A stretch of 10,456 nucleotides of DNA from Chloroflexota bacterium. GTDB taxonomy: Bacteria > Chloroflexota > UBA6077. The stretch is from NCBI GenBank assembly GCA_021806765.1, contig JAJZQR010000180.1:1-10456 (forward strand), written 5' to 3'. Shown in pieces: positions 1 through 5,934 of the stretch (its first letter is position 1; each line of letters begins with the position of its first letter). A model generated the notes under the pieces. The model was not told the DNA's origin and did no database searches. It was given only the letters and a program-made list of their open reading frames with translations. The translations under genes were made by a program, and so were the position numbers.

Positions 1-86
1 ACGTACTTTCCGTCGCCTGCCTGAACAATCCTCTTGGCGTTGTCCTCGTGGACCGTCGCGTACTTCTTTTCGGTGTTCTCGGTCAT
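1..86 (-). CDS. Start of an unidentified gene downstream of tctC (partial)
   Basis: Only the first 28 codons and part of the next are present; the gene runs off the left edge. The product starts MTENTEKKYATVHEDNAKRI and is hydrophilic, with no signal peptide, so it is probably cytoplasmic. The start is well supported: an ATG at 86-84 preceded by GGAGG (93-97) with a 6-base spacer. It lies 75 bases after the tctC stop on the same strand, with no visible promoter between, so it is probably the last or next gene of the tctBAC operon. In such operons the companion gene is often an enzyme acting on the transported acid. That is context only; I do not recognise the family from this stub. Confidence 0.6.
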   Translation of the reverse strand, partial: MTENTEKKYATVHEDNAKRIVQAGDGKY

Positions 87-110
87 CGGATTCCTCCGTC
101 AGTGTTGTCG

Positions 111-139
111 GCGGGGCAGGGCGAAACGCCCTGCCCCGC
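111..139 (-). terminator. Perfect stem-loop between tctC and the downstream gene
   Basis: A 13-bp perfect inverted repeat (GCGGGGCAGGGCG) with an AAA loop lies 22 bases after the tctC stop and 24 bases before the next start. No T-run follows it on either strand, so it is not a textbook intrinsic terminator. In the operon it could act as a partial terminator or as a 3'-end stabiliser that raises tctC mRNA over the downstream gene. It could also be a dispersed intergenic repeat. The structure is seen; its role is inferred. Confidence 0.5.
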
Positions 140-161
140 TCGCGAATGCACTTTCTGCGGG

Positions 162-1262
162 CTACTTCTTTGCCGCCTCCGTCAGTAGGGGCATGAGCGG
201 CACCGCACGCTTCTCCTGGTCGTCCCAGTACTTGCCGAGCTCCTCGGGGCCCATGTAGCGGATGGCGAGGGCTTCCTTGTCCATCTTGGACTTGAGGTCC
301 TCGCTCTCCAGGGCCTTCTTCATGGAGGCCGCCAGGGCGTCCACGATCTCCTTGGGCACGCCGGCGGGCGCGACCATCATTCGGGAGGTGGCCCATGAGA
401 TCTTGTAGCCTTCCTCCGCCAGGGTCTTGATGCCGGGCGCATACTTGCTCTGCTGGTCATCTCCGACGGCTATGTAGCGAAGTTCTCCGGCCTTAACCTG
501 CGAGTTGGCGGCGCCTACGTATACGAAGAGTACATCCAGGTGGCCGCCCAAGAGCGCGGTGATCGCGGGCGGGTCGCCCTCGAATCCGACCACGGCGAAC
601 TGGATGTTGGCCATCTGCTGTAGTTCTTGAAGGCCCATGTTGGAGGGGCCGGTGAGGGTCGTGGTGCCGGCACGGACCTTCTTGGGGTTGGCCTTGGCAG
701 CATCCACGATGTCCTTCACAGTCTTGAAGGGGCTATCCGCCTTCACAACGATGGCAAGGGGATCCGCCACGGACAGCCCGATGGGCTGGAAGCTCTTGCG
801 GTTGTACGTCGCCTTACGGGAGGTGTCGATATAAGTCGTGATGGAGGCGGGCAGGTTAGCCGCGCCGATCGTATACCCGTCCGGCTTAGCCTTGGCCATC
901 TCCGTGAGGCCGATCTGGGCGCCGGCGCCGGTCTTGTTGACCGCCTCGAAGGACACGCCAAAGTCCTTCTCGAAGTAGGGGAGCAGCATCCTGGTCCCCA
1001 CGTCTGTGCCGCCGCCTGCGGCGTAGGGAATGATCGTCATGACGGAGCGGCCCTTCTGGGGCCAATCGAGCTTCTTCGCCGGTGCAGCGGTAGGCTGGGC
1101 TGCTGGAGCGCTCGTGGATCCGGCAGCCGGCGCCTTGGTGGCCTCGCCGGTCTTTGGAGCCGCCGGGGCGGGCGTGGGGGCTGGGGCTGCCTGACTGCAG
1201 CCGGCCAGGAGGACACCCGCCGCGAGGAGGGCGGCCACCGATGGGACGAACAGACGCTTCAT
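162..1262 (-). CDS. tctC: Tripartite tricarboxylate transporter substrate-binding lipoprotein (TctC family)
   Basis: The extracytoplasmic receptor of a TTT transporter captures a carboxylate-type solute and delivers it to the TctAB membrane unit. The 366-residue product starts with a lipoprotein signal peptide (hydrophobic stretch 5-20, lipobox LAGC, lipidated Cys22). A Pro/Ala/Thr-rich linker to about residue 64 tethers the binding domain to the membrane. The Bug/TctC fold fills 70-366, with the family signatures PYAAGGGTD (79-87), NKTGAGAQIG (109-118) and KPDGYTIG (126-133). The ATG follows AAGGAG (1268-1273) with a 5-base spacer. Proteobacterial members usually have a cleaved signal peptide and no lipid anchor; the anchored, linker-bearing form suits a monoderm or Chloroflexota-type envelope. 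It is the third gene of the tct operon. The substrate cannot be assigned. Confidence 0.95.
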   Translation of the reverse strand: MKRLFVPSVAALLAAGVLLAGCSQAAPAPTPAPAAPKTGEATKAPAAGSTSAPAAQPTAAPAKKLDWPQKGRSVMTIIPYAAGGGTDVGTRMLLPYFEKDFGVSFEAVNKTGAGAQIGLTEMAKAKPDGYTIGAANLPASITTYIDTSRKATYNRKSFQPIGLSVADPLAIVVKADSPFKTVKDIVDAAKANPKKVRAGTTTLTGPSNMGLQELQQMANIQFAVVGFEGDPPAITALLGGHLDVLFVYVGAANSQVKAGELRYIAVGDDQQSKYAPGIKTLAEEGYKISWATSRMMVAPAGVPKEIVDALAASMKKALESEDLKSKMDKEALAIRYMGPEELGKYWDDQEKRAVPLMPLLTEAAKK

Positions 1263-1295
1263 CTAGTCTCCTTCCCTTTCTCTGTCTTCCCGTTT

Positions 1296-1312
1296 CTCTG
1301 CGTCTCGCAGAG
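1296..1312 (-). other. Stem-loop in the tctA-tctC gap
   Basis: A perfect 7-bp inverted repeat (CTCTGCG/CGCAGAG, 3-base loop) lies in the 116-bp gap between the tctA stop and the tctC start, about 34 bases upstream of the tctC ATG. Such intercistronic hairpins can protect the downstream part of an mRNA and favour high expression of the binding protein. That role is inferred; only the inverted repeat is seen. The rest of the gap is unremarkable apart from the tctC ribosome binding site. Confidence 0.4.
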
Positions 1313-1378
1313 GCCTCTATGTTCTCGGCCAGGCTTCCGGACCTGCCGGTTTGGCCACTGCCCAGGCCACGAGCAGGC

Positions 1379-2887
1379 CTAGGCTGCCTTCCGGTTGCTG
1401 GAGCCGCCTCGCCGTTGGAACCCGGACTGGACTATCGGGTATAGAAGAGCTACCGCCGCGATGGCGAGGAGGGTAGCCGTGATAGGCCGCCCGAAGAAGA
1501 TACTGAAGTCGCCCTGGGACATCTCCAACGCCTGGCGAAGGGACTTTTCCATCAACGGCCCGAGGATGAGCGTGAGAACAGCCGGGGCGAGAGGGAAATC
1601 GGTCTTCTTCAATATGTAGCCGATGACGCCGAAGACCGCCATCAGACCGACGTCGAAGGCGCTGCTGTTTATGCTGTAGGCCCCGATCACCGTGAAGCAA
1701 AGGATGAGCGCGAAGAGGATCGAGTAGGGTATCTGCAGAATTTTCACCCACATTCCTATCAGGGGCAGGTTCAAGATCAACAGGATCAGGTTGCCCGTAT
1801 ACATGCTGGCAATGATGGTCCAAACGAAGTCGGCGTGATCCTTGAAAAGGAGCGGACCGGGAGCCAGGCCGTTCATGATGAATCCGCCCATTAGGACGGC
1901 CACCCCCGGCGAAGCAGGGACCCCAAGGGTAAGAAGGGGGATGAAGGCGGCGTTCGCATGGGCGTTGTTGGCCGTCTCCGGGCCAGCCACCCCTTCGATC
2001 ACCCCGGTGCCGAACTTCTCCGGGTACTTGGACACCTTCTTCTCGACCACGTAGGAGAGGAACGACGTGGCGGCGTTGGTCACGCCGGGGACAAGACCCA
2101 GGAAAAAGCCAAGGACGGTTCCTCGAGCAACCGGACCGACCGAGGCCCTGACATCTTTTCGGGAGGGCATCAGCGAGGAGAGTCTGCCGGTCATGGAGAT
2201 GGGAGGCAGCGCCTTCTCCGCGTTCAGAAGGATCTCTCCGACGCCGAAGAGCCCCATGACCACGGGAATGAAACCGAGGCCATCCATGAGTTCCATGTAG
2301 TCGAAGGTGTAGCGAGGCAGGCCACGGATTGGGTCCATCCCCACCATCGCGAGGAGAAGGCCGAAAGCCCCCATCATCAGCCCCTTGGTTATCGACTTCC
2401 CAGCGAGCCCCGTAACCAGGCTGAGACCCAGCACCATCAGGGCGAAGAACTCCGGCGGTCCGAACTGAAGGGCGGCCCTGGCCAGGGGCGGAGCCGCGAA
2501 GACGAGGCCCAGGGTCGCTACGGAGCCCCCGATGAAGGACCCGATAGCCGCGATGGAAAGGGCCGTACTCGCCTTGCCATTCCTGGCCATCTGATAGCCG
2601 TCCAGGCAGGTGATGGCCGAGGCCGCTTCGCCTGGCAGGTTCATCAGCACACTGGTGATGGTGCCGCCGTACTGGGAGCCATAGAAGATGGCGGCAAGCA
2701 TGATGATGGCCGGAGTGGGAGGCAGGCTGAAGGTCAGCGGCAGGAGGATGGCCATGCCGGCGGCAGGGCCAACCCCCGGGAGTACGCCTATGGCAGTGCC
2801 CAACATGGAGCCGAGAAAGGCGAAGAGAAGGTTCTGAGGAGCAAGGGCTTGGCCGAAGCCCATCATCAGGTTCTGAAGTGCATCCAA
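1379..2887 (-). CDS. tctA: Tripartite tricarboxylate transporter large membrane subunit (TctA family)
   Basis: This is the large permease subunit of the TTT transporter and forms the ion-coupled translocation path with TctB. At 502 residues it has the family's usual length. It is almost wholly hydrophobic and shows the two-fold repeat typical of TctA: GVLPGVGPAAG (34-44) and GLVPGVTNAATS (264-275). Other conserved blocks are YGGTITSVLMNLPGEAASAI (73-92), DGYQMARNGKASTAL (96-110), PETANNAHANAAF (303-315) and a C-terminal GPLMEKSLRQAL. The start is TTG, chosen because AGGAGG (2894-2899) lies 6 bases upstream; the next ATG, seven codons in, has no such site. The Shine-Dalgarno sequence overlaps the tctB stop codon, leaving a 10-base gap and suggesting translational coupling. 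Gene order is tctB-tctA-tctC. Confidence 0.96.
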   Translation of the reverse strand: MDALQNLMMGFGQALAPQNLLFAFLGSMLGTAIGVLPGVGPAAGMAILLPLTFSLPPTPAIIMLAAIFYGSQYGGTITSVLMNLPGEAASAITCLDGYQMARNGKASTALSIAAIGSFIGGSVATLGLVFAAPPLARAALQFGPPEFFALMVLGLSLVTGLAGKSITKGLMMGAFGLLLAMVGMDPIRGLPRYTFDYMELMDGLGFIPVVMGLFGVGEILLNAEKALPPISMTGRLSSLMPSRKDVRASVGPVARGTVLGFFLGLVPGVTNAATSFLSYVVEKKVSKYPEKFGTGVIEGVAGPETANNAHANAAFIPLLTLGVPASPGVAVLMGGFIMNGLAPGPLLFKDHADFVWTIIASMYTGNLILLILNLPLIGMWVKILQIPYSILFALILCFTVIGAYSINSSAFDVGLMAVFGVIGYILKKTDFPLAPAVLTLILGPLMEKSLRQALEMSQGDFSIFFGRPITATLLAIAAVALLYPIVQSGFQRRGGSSNRKAA

Positions 2888-2897
2888 AGGAATCCTC

Positions 2898-3374
2898 CTA
2901 CAGGCCGAGGTTGCGAAGTACTTCTATAGACGAAGCGGGTAGCTGGACGTCCAGGTACTGCTTGAAAACGTAGTAAACCCCGATGCTCCCAGCGATGGAG
3001 ATCGCCAGGGTGATCGGCAGGCTCCTGCGTCCCAGGACCAGCAGCAGGAAGAATAGGAATGCCAGCATGGTGAACTGGAAGCCAACCAGTTCCGCCAGGA
3101 AGGTGAAGAAGAAAAGGGCGGCGATGATGGCGAAGATGCGCGCCATGCCAGCCCTGTCGGGCAGGAAGGGCTCTCCATCGGTTTCGAAGGGGCGAAAGGT
3201 GATCTGCACCAGCCAGACGGTGGAGAGCACGGCCAGGATTATGCCCAGCCAGAAGGGGAAGAAGCCGGAGCCAGGGCCGATCTCGGTGAAGAGCGTCATC
3301 TCCTGCGCCTGTACCGCGGCGTAGACGCCCATCGCGATGAATGCTATGCCCAGCAGTTGGGATGCACGGCGCAT
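2898..3374 (-). CDS. tctB: Tripartite tricarboxylate transporter small membrane subunit (TctB family)
   Basis: The 158-residue small membrane subunit partners TctA. Predicted membrane segments lie near residues 6-23, 38-58, 79-96, 99-115 and 119-137. The family signature after the first segment is visible (GPGSGFFPFWLG, 33-44). A charged loop at about 60-78 separates the second and third segments. The ATG follows GGAGGT (3381-3386) with a 6-base spacer. It is the first gene of the operon, about 170 bases downstream of the predicted transcription start. TctB proteins are poorly conserved, so the call rests on length, topology, the signature and its place immediately before tctA. Confidence 0.9.
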   Translation of the reverse strand: MRRASQLLGIAFIAMGVYAAVQAQEMTLFTEIGPGSGFFPFWLGIILAVLSTVWLVQITFRPFETDGEPFLPDRAGMARIFAIIAALFFFTFLAELVGFQFTMLAFLFFLLLVLGRRSLPITLAISIAGSIGVYYVFKQYLDVQLPASSIEVLRNLGL

Positions 3375-3529
3375 CTGTCAACCTCCGCAGACAGGGTACA
3401 GACCGCTGTCTTGCCGTTTCTATGCGACGAAGAAGGAGAGCAGTCCCGTGGAGAGAACTCGCGGGACACCGTAGCGTAGGTACCAGGGCCGCGACACCGA
3501 GGTCCGAGAGACCCAATTCCGATCATGGG
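3375..3529 (-). other. Leader region of the tctBAC operon
   Basis: If the promoter at 3551-3579 is used, the operon has an untranslated leader of about 170 bases. It can form several local hairpins: 3389-3411 (AGACAG/CTGTCT), just upstream of the tctB ribosome binding site, and 3443-3467 (GTCCCG/CGGGAC with an inner GAG/CTC). Neither covers the Shine-Dalgarno sequence at 3381-3386. I recognise no known riboswitch core here, and no convincing leader peptide with a ribosome binding site. Confidence 0.35.
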
Positions 3530-3543
3530 ACGTTATATAACGT
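3530..3543. promoter_or_regulatory. Candidate operator: perfect 14-bp palindrome at the tct start site
   Basis: ACGTTATATAACGT is its own exact reverse complement. It begins seven bases past the predicted -10 box of the tctB promoter, so it covers about +1 to +14 of the transcript. An AT-rich perfect palindrome in GC-rich DNA at that place fits a dimeric repressor such as a GntR- or LysR-type regulator of an uptake operon. No regulator gene is in the window to pair with it. Confidence 0.6.
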
Positions 3544-3550
3544 GTTGGCC

Positions 3551-3579
3551 ATTGTAAGACCTTGCCGGTGGGCCGTCAA
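3551..3579 (-). promoter_or_regulatory. Sigma70-type promoter of tctBAC
   Basis: On the minus strand a -35 box TTGACG (3579-3574) and a -10 box TACAAT (3556-3551) are separated by exactly 17 bases. Each differs from consensus at one position. Expected transcription start is about 3544-3543, at the edge of the palindrome. No other promoter of this quality is seen upstream of tctB. Confidence 0.7.
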
Positions 3580-3849
3580 TGGGGAAAAACTCTGAGATCC
3601 GTGCATAAATCGCGGCCGTGGAACCCTCACCCGGCATTTGTCTTCCTATGGGGCGGAAGACTGGCCACCGGGCCGTGAGCGTTGATCGCTGGAACATGGC
3701 CTGGGAGCGGGAGCCGTTGAGTCATGCACGGATGTCAGTGCCGACGGGGGTGCGGCGCAAAGTCCCGTGACAGTGGGGGACCGGCTTGTGGATTGCGGTG
3801 GCAATCCACCGCTAATTTGGAGTGCGGCGCCGTGTGGTCCAACCTAGGA
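3580..3849. other. Gene-free stretch with several inverted repeats
   Basis: No convincing gene lies between the tct promoter and the hairpin pair near 3850. What it holds: a 7-bp stem (GTCTTCC/GGAAGAC) at 3640-3661; a 5-bp stem (GTCCC/GGGAC) at 3762-3781; a pair of overlapping, mutually exclusive perfect stems at 3788-3812; and a 9-base direct repeat GTGCGGCGC at 3750-3758 and 3822-3830. The density suggests a structured or decayed element, but I cannot name it. Confidence 0.35.
3788..3812. repeat. Overlapping alternative stem-loops
   Basis: Two perfect inverted repeats share the same bases. GTGGATTGC (3788-3796) pairs with GCAATCCAC (3801-3809) around a 4-base loop. GCGGTGG (3795-3801) pairs with CCACCGC (3806-3812) around CAAT. 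They cannot form together. The pairing is directly visible; any switching role is speculation. Confidence 0.45.
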
Positions 3850-3873
3850 GGCGGGGTCGTCCCCGACCCCGCC
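3850..3873. repeat. GC-rich hairpin, copy 1 of a tandem pair
   Basis: A perfect 10-bp stem (GGCGGGGTCG/CGACCCCGCC) has a TCCC loop. It shares its top (GGTCG-TCCC-CGACC) with the hairpin at 3889-3920, so the two look like copies of one repeat family. It lies 3' of the dehydrogenase gene and far upstream of tctB, where it may also stop transcription from either side. There is no T-run. Confidence 0.55.
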
Positions 3874-3888
3874 GTTGAGATGAGCGAC

Positions 3889-3920
3889 AGGAGGGCGGGT
3901 CGTCCCCGACCCGCCCTCCT
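3889..3920. repeat. GC-rich hairpin, copy 2 of a tandem pair
   Basis: A perfect 14-bp stem (AGGAGGGCGGGTCG and its complement) has the same TCCC loop as the first copy, 15 bases away. It is 35 bases past the dehydrogenase stop, so it is the best candidate transcript end for that operon, though without a U-tract. REP-like hairpins of this look are known in many GC-rich genomes; I infer family membership from the pair alone. Confidence 0.6.
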
Positions 3921-3955
3921 ACAATCCTGGGATCCGATATTGCTGCGATGGTCCC

Positions 3956-4996
3956 CTATGCGTGGGGCAAGACCACTACCTTGATGGAATCCTGGCCTGC
4001 AGCGGCGATCTGGAAGCCTTTTGCCGCGTTGGCCATGTTCACCCGGTGGGTGATCATAGGCGCCACCGACACCCTACCCGCAGCGATCAGGTCCAGGGCC
4101 AACTGGTAGTCCTCGGGAGCCGCCGCATAGGTGGTGGTGAGGGTGGTGTCCCGCCGCCAGAAGAAGTCGTTGATGGACAGGGGGAAGGTCACCCCCGGAT
4201 CGGTGGAGGCGAAGAAGAGCACCGTGCCGCCCCGCTCCACCGAGGCCAGGGCCTGAGCGACGACGGGCTGAGCCCCCGTGCTCACGATGACCAGGTCGGC
4301 CAGCCTCCCCAGCTTCTCCTGCAGACGAGCGGGCACGTCATCCCGGGCCTGGATCGTCAGGTCGGCGCCGAATTGCCTGGCTGCCTCCAGCCGGTAATCT
4401 TGCACGTCCGTCGCCGCGATGAACGCGGCCCCCTGGGCCCTCGCCGCCATCACGTGGAGCAGCCCCACGATCCCGCTGCCCAGCACCAGCACGCTCTGGC
4501 CTGCCTTCAACCCCGCGATCCTCTGGCCCCGCAGAACGGTTCCGAGCGGCTCGGCCATGGTCGCATCCTCGAAGGAGAGGTTATCCGGCAGCCGGAAGAC
4601 GCCCCGGTCCACGTTGATGGCCGGAACGCGACAGTACTCGGCGAAGCCTCCCGGGTCGATGTTGGTGTGGTGGAGCAGGGTCTCACACATGGTGGAGTTG
4701 CCGTTCAGGCAGTGGAAGCAGCTGTTGCAGGGGACGTGGTGAGCCACGGCGATACGGTCCCCCACTCGATAGCGGGTAACCCCATCGCCCACGGCCTCCA
4801 CCACCCCTGCCAACTCATGGCCCAGCACCAGGGGCGCCTTCTTGATCCGATACCACTCCAGGACGTCGCTCCCGCAGATGCCGCAGGCCTCGACCCTCAT
4901 CAATAGCTCGCCGGGCCCGATCTCCGGCACCGGCCTTTCCTCGATCCTGACGTCCCGATTGTTGTAGTACACCGCGACTCGCTGGGTGTCTTGCAC
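3956..4996 (-). CDS. Zinc-dependent medium-chain alcohol/polyol dehydrogenase
   Basis: This cytoplasmic MDR-family oxidoreductase should interconvert a secondary alcohol and a ketone using a nicotinamide cofactor. It has 346 residues, the usual length. The GroES-like catalytic domain carries probable catalytic zinc ligands Cys41 (GICGSD), His60-Glu61 (GHE) and Glu149. Structural zinc cysteines are at 90, 93, 96 and 104. The Rossmann motif is GSGIVG (173-178), with Asp197 at the end of the second strand, favouring NAD over NADP. It resembles the threonine, sorbitol and idonate dehydrogenase branch; the substrate is unknown. The start is GTG, with GGAGGT (5006-5011) 9 bases upstream. It begins 17 bases after the stop of the aldolase-like gene, so the two are co-transcribed and probably act in one pathway. 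Confidence 0.92.
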   Translation of the reverse strand: MQDTQRVAVYYNNRDVRIEERPVPEIGPGELLMRVEACGICGSDVLEWYRIKKAPLVLGHELAGVVEAVGDGVTRYRVGDRIAVAHHVPCNSCFHCLNGNSTMCETLLHHTNIDPGGFAEYCRVPAINVDRGVFRLPDNLSFEDATMAEPLGTVLRGQRIAGLKAGQSVLVLGSGIVGLLHVMAARAQGAAFIAATDVQDYRLEAARQFGADLTIQARDDVPARLQEKLGRLADLVIVSTGAQPVVAQALASVERGGTVLFFASTDPGVTFPLSINDFFWRRDTTLTTTYAAAPEDYQLALDLIAAGRVSVAPMITHRVNMANAAKGFQIAAAGQDSIKVVVLPHA

Positions 4997-5013
4997 CTCT
5001 CGGCGACCTCCAC

Positions 5014-5808
5014 CTATCCCCTACTCTTGACTTCCTGGTACAGCTCGAAGGCCACCTGGGGCGTGGCGTTCTCGTGGACGATGGCCCGAACGGCCTTGAC
5101 CATCGCCACGGGGAAGTCGTTCTGCCAGATGTTGCGGCCCATGTCCACGCCCACGGCCCCCAACTGGATGGCGTCGTAGGTCAGCTTGAACACGTCCATC
5201 TCGGTCTCCAGCTTCGGTCCACCCGCTATCACGACGGGTACCGGGCAGCCCTCTACAACCTTCTCGAAGCCCTCGCAGAAGTAGGTCTTGACGACGCTGG
5301 CGCCCAGCTCGGCGGCGATCCGGCAACTCAAGGCCAGGAAGCGCGCGTCCCGCTTCTCCAACTCCTTCCCCACCGCCGTGACGGCCAGAACGGGGAGGCC
5401 GTACTCCTCGGCCTCGTTGACCAGGGTAGCCAGATTCTTCAGGGTCTGGCTCTCGTACTCGCTGCCGACGAAGATGGAGAGCCCCACGCCGTCCACGTTG
5501 AGCCGCAGCGCATCCTTCATGGAGGTAGTGATACCCTCGTCCGATAGGTCCTTCCCCACAACCGAGGAGCCACCGGAAACCCGCAGTACTATGGGAGTCC
5601 CGGTGGTCGGGTCCACCGATGTGCGTAGCACCCCTCGCGTCACGAACAGCGCGTCACAGAAGGGCAGAAGGGGTTCGATAGTCCTCCGCGGCACTTCCAG
5701 CCGTCGGGTAGGCCCCAGGAAGTAGCCGTGGTCCACAGCAAGCCAGACGGCGCGCCCGGTATCTGGCTTGATGATGCGTGCCATGCGGTTCTGCTTGCCC
5801 CAATCCAT
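5014..5808 (-). CDS. LsrF-like class I aldolase/thiolase (DeoC/FbaB superfamily)
   Basis: The 264-residue cytoplasmic TIM-barrel enzyme closely resembles E. coli LsrF, the 3-hydroxy-5-phosphonooxypentane-2,4-dione thiolase of autoinducer-2 breakdown. Visible signatures are QNRMARIIKPDTGR (6-19), AVDHGYFLGPT (24-34), VTRGVLRT (56-63), GSEYE (115-119), TAVGKE (144-149), VVKTYF with the likely Schiff-base Lys174, VIAGGPK (193-199) and the phosphate-binding GVDMGRN (220-226). The start is the ATG at 5808, because GAGGAG (5816-5821) lies 7 bases upstream; an upstream TTG at 5823 would overlap that site. LsrF is about 290 residues, so this copy is shorter at the N-terminus. No lsr transporter, kinase or regulator is here. 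The partner dehydrogenase and nearby TTT transporter point to a different sugar- or acid-derived substrate. Family call firm, exact reaction not. Confidence 0.88.
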   Translation of the reverse strand: MDWGKQNRMARIIKPDTGRAVWLAVDHGYFLGPTRRLEVPRRTIEPLLPFCDALFVTRGVLRTSVDPTTGTPIVLRVSGGSSVVGKDLSDEGITTSMKDALRLNVDGVGLSIFVGSEYESQTLKNLATLVNEAEEYGLPVLAVTAVGKELEKRDARFLALSCRIAAELGASVVKTYFCEGFEKVVEGCPVPVVIAGGPKLETEMDVFKLTYDAIQLGAVGVDMGRNIWQNDFPVAMVKAVRAIVHENATPQVAFELYQEVKSRG

Positions 5809-5868
5809 CGGTACGCTCCTCAATCACTCTGGTGAAGTTGCGGGACGTGCTTTGCTGAAGTGGAAGGC

Positions 5869-5877
5869 ATTATAGCA
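5869..5877 (-). promoter_or_regulatory. Extended -10 promoter of the aldolase-dehydrogenase operon
   Basis: On the minus strand TGC-TATAAT (5877-5869) is a perfect -10 box with the TGN extension. No good -35 box is found 16-18 bases upstream, as is usual for extended -10 promoters. Expected start is near 5862, giving a leader of about 54 bases. Confidence 0.6.
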
Positions 5878-5898
5878 CGCGAGATACACGCGGACGGC

Positions 5899-5928
5899 TT
5901 GCAAGACCCGCCCCTTTTGCGGCACAAT
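5899..5928 (+). promoter_or_regulatory. Weak promoter candidate for the CvpA-CAP gene
   Basis: TTGCAA (5899-5904), an 18-base spacer and CACAAT (5923-5928) precede the gene on the plus strand. Transcription would start about at the ATG at 5935, which would give a leaderless mRNA; this agrees with the lack of any ribosome binding site. The match is modest. Confidence 0.3.
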
Positions 5929-5934
5929 CCGCCC

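Noticed and set aside
1958..2929. Plus-strand open frame opposite tctA
   Set aside because: It is hydrophilic, Glu/His/Arg-rich and domain-free. tctA on the other strand is unmistakable.
2866..3516. Minus-strand open frame of 216 codons overlapping tctB in another frame
   Set aside because: It covers tctB out of frame, has no ribosome binding site and no family features.
3344..3526. Possible 60-residue leader peptide upstream of tctB
   Set aside because: The ATG just past the palindrome has no Shine-Dalgarno sequence, and the product is composition-biased and runs into tctB in another frame.
3600..3840. Cobalamin riboswitch on the minus strand
   Set aside because: The stretch near 3765-3790 recalls the conserved ACTGT segment, but the B12 box (AGCCAGGAGACCTGCC type) and the GGTG-AA-TCC segment are not found in order, and it lies upstream of the promoter of the only gene it could control.
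5860..5934. Upstream GTG start for the CvpA-CAP gene
   Set aside because: It lies within the divergent extended -10 promoter region, adds residues not typical of CvpA, and has no better ribosome site than the ATG at 5935.
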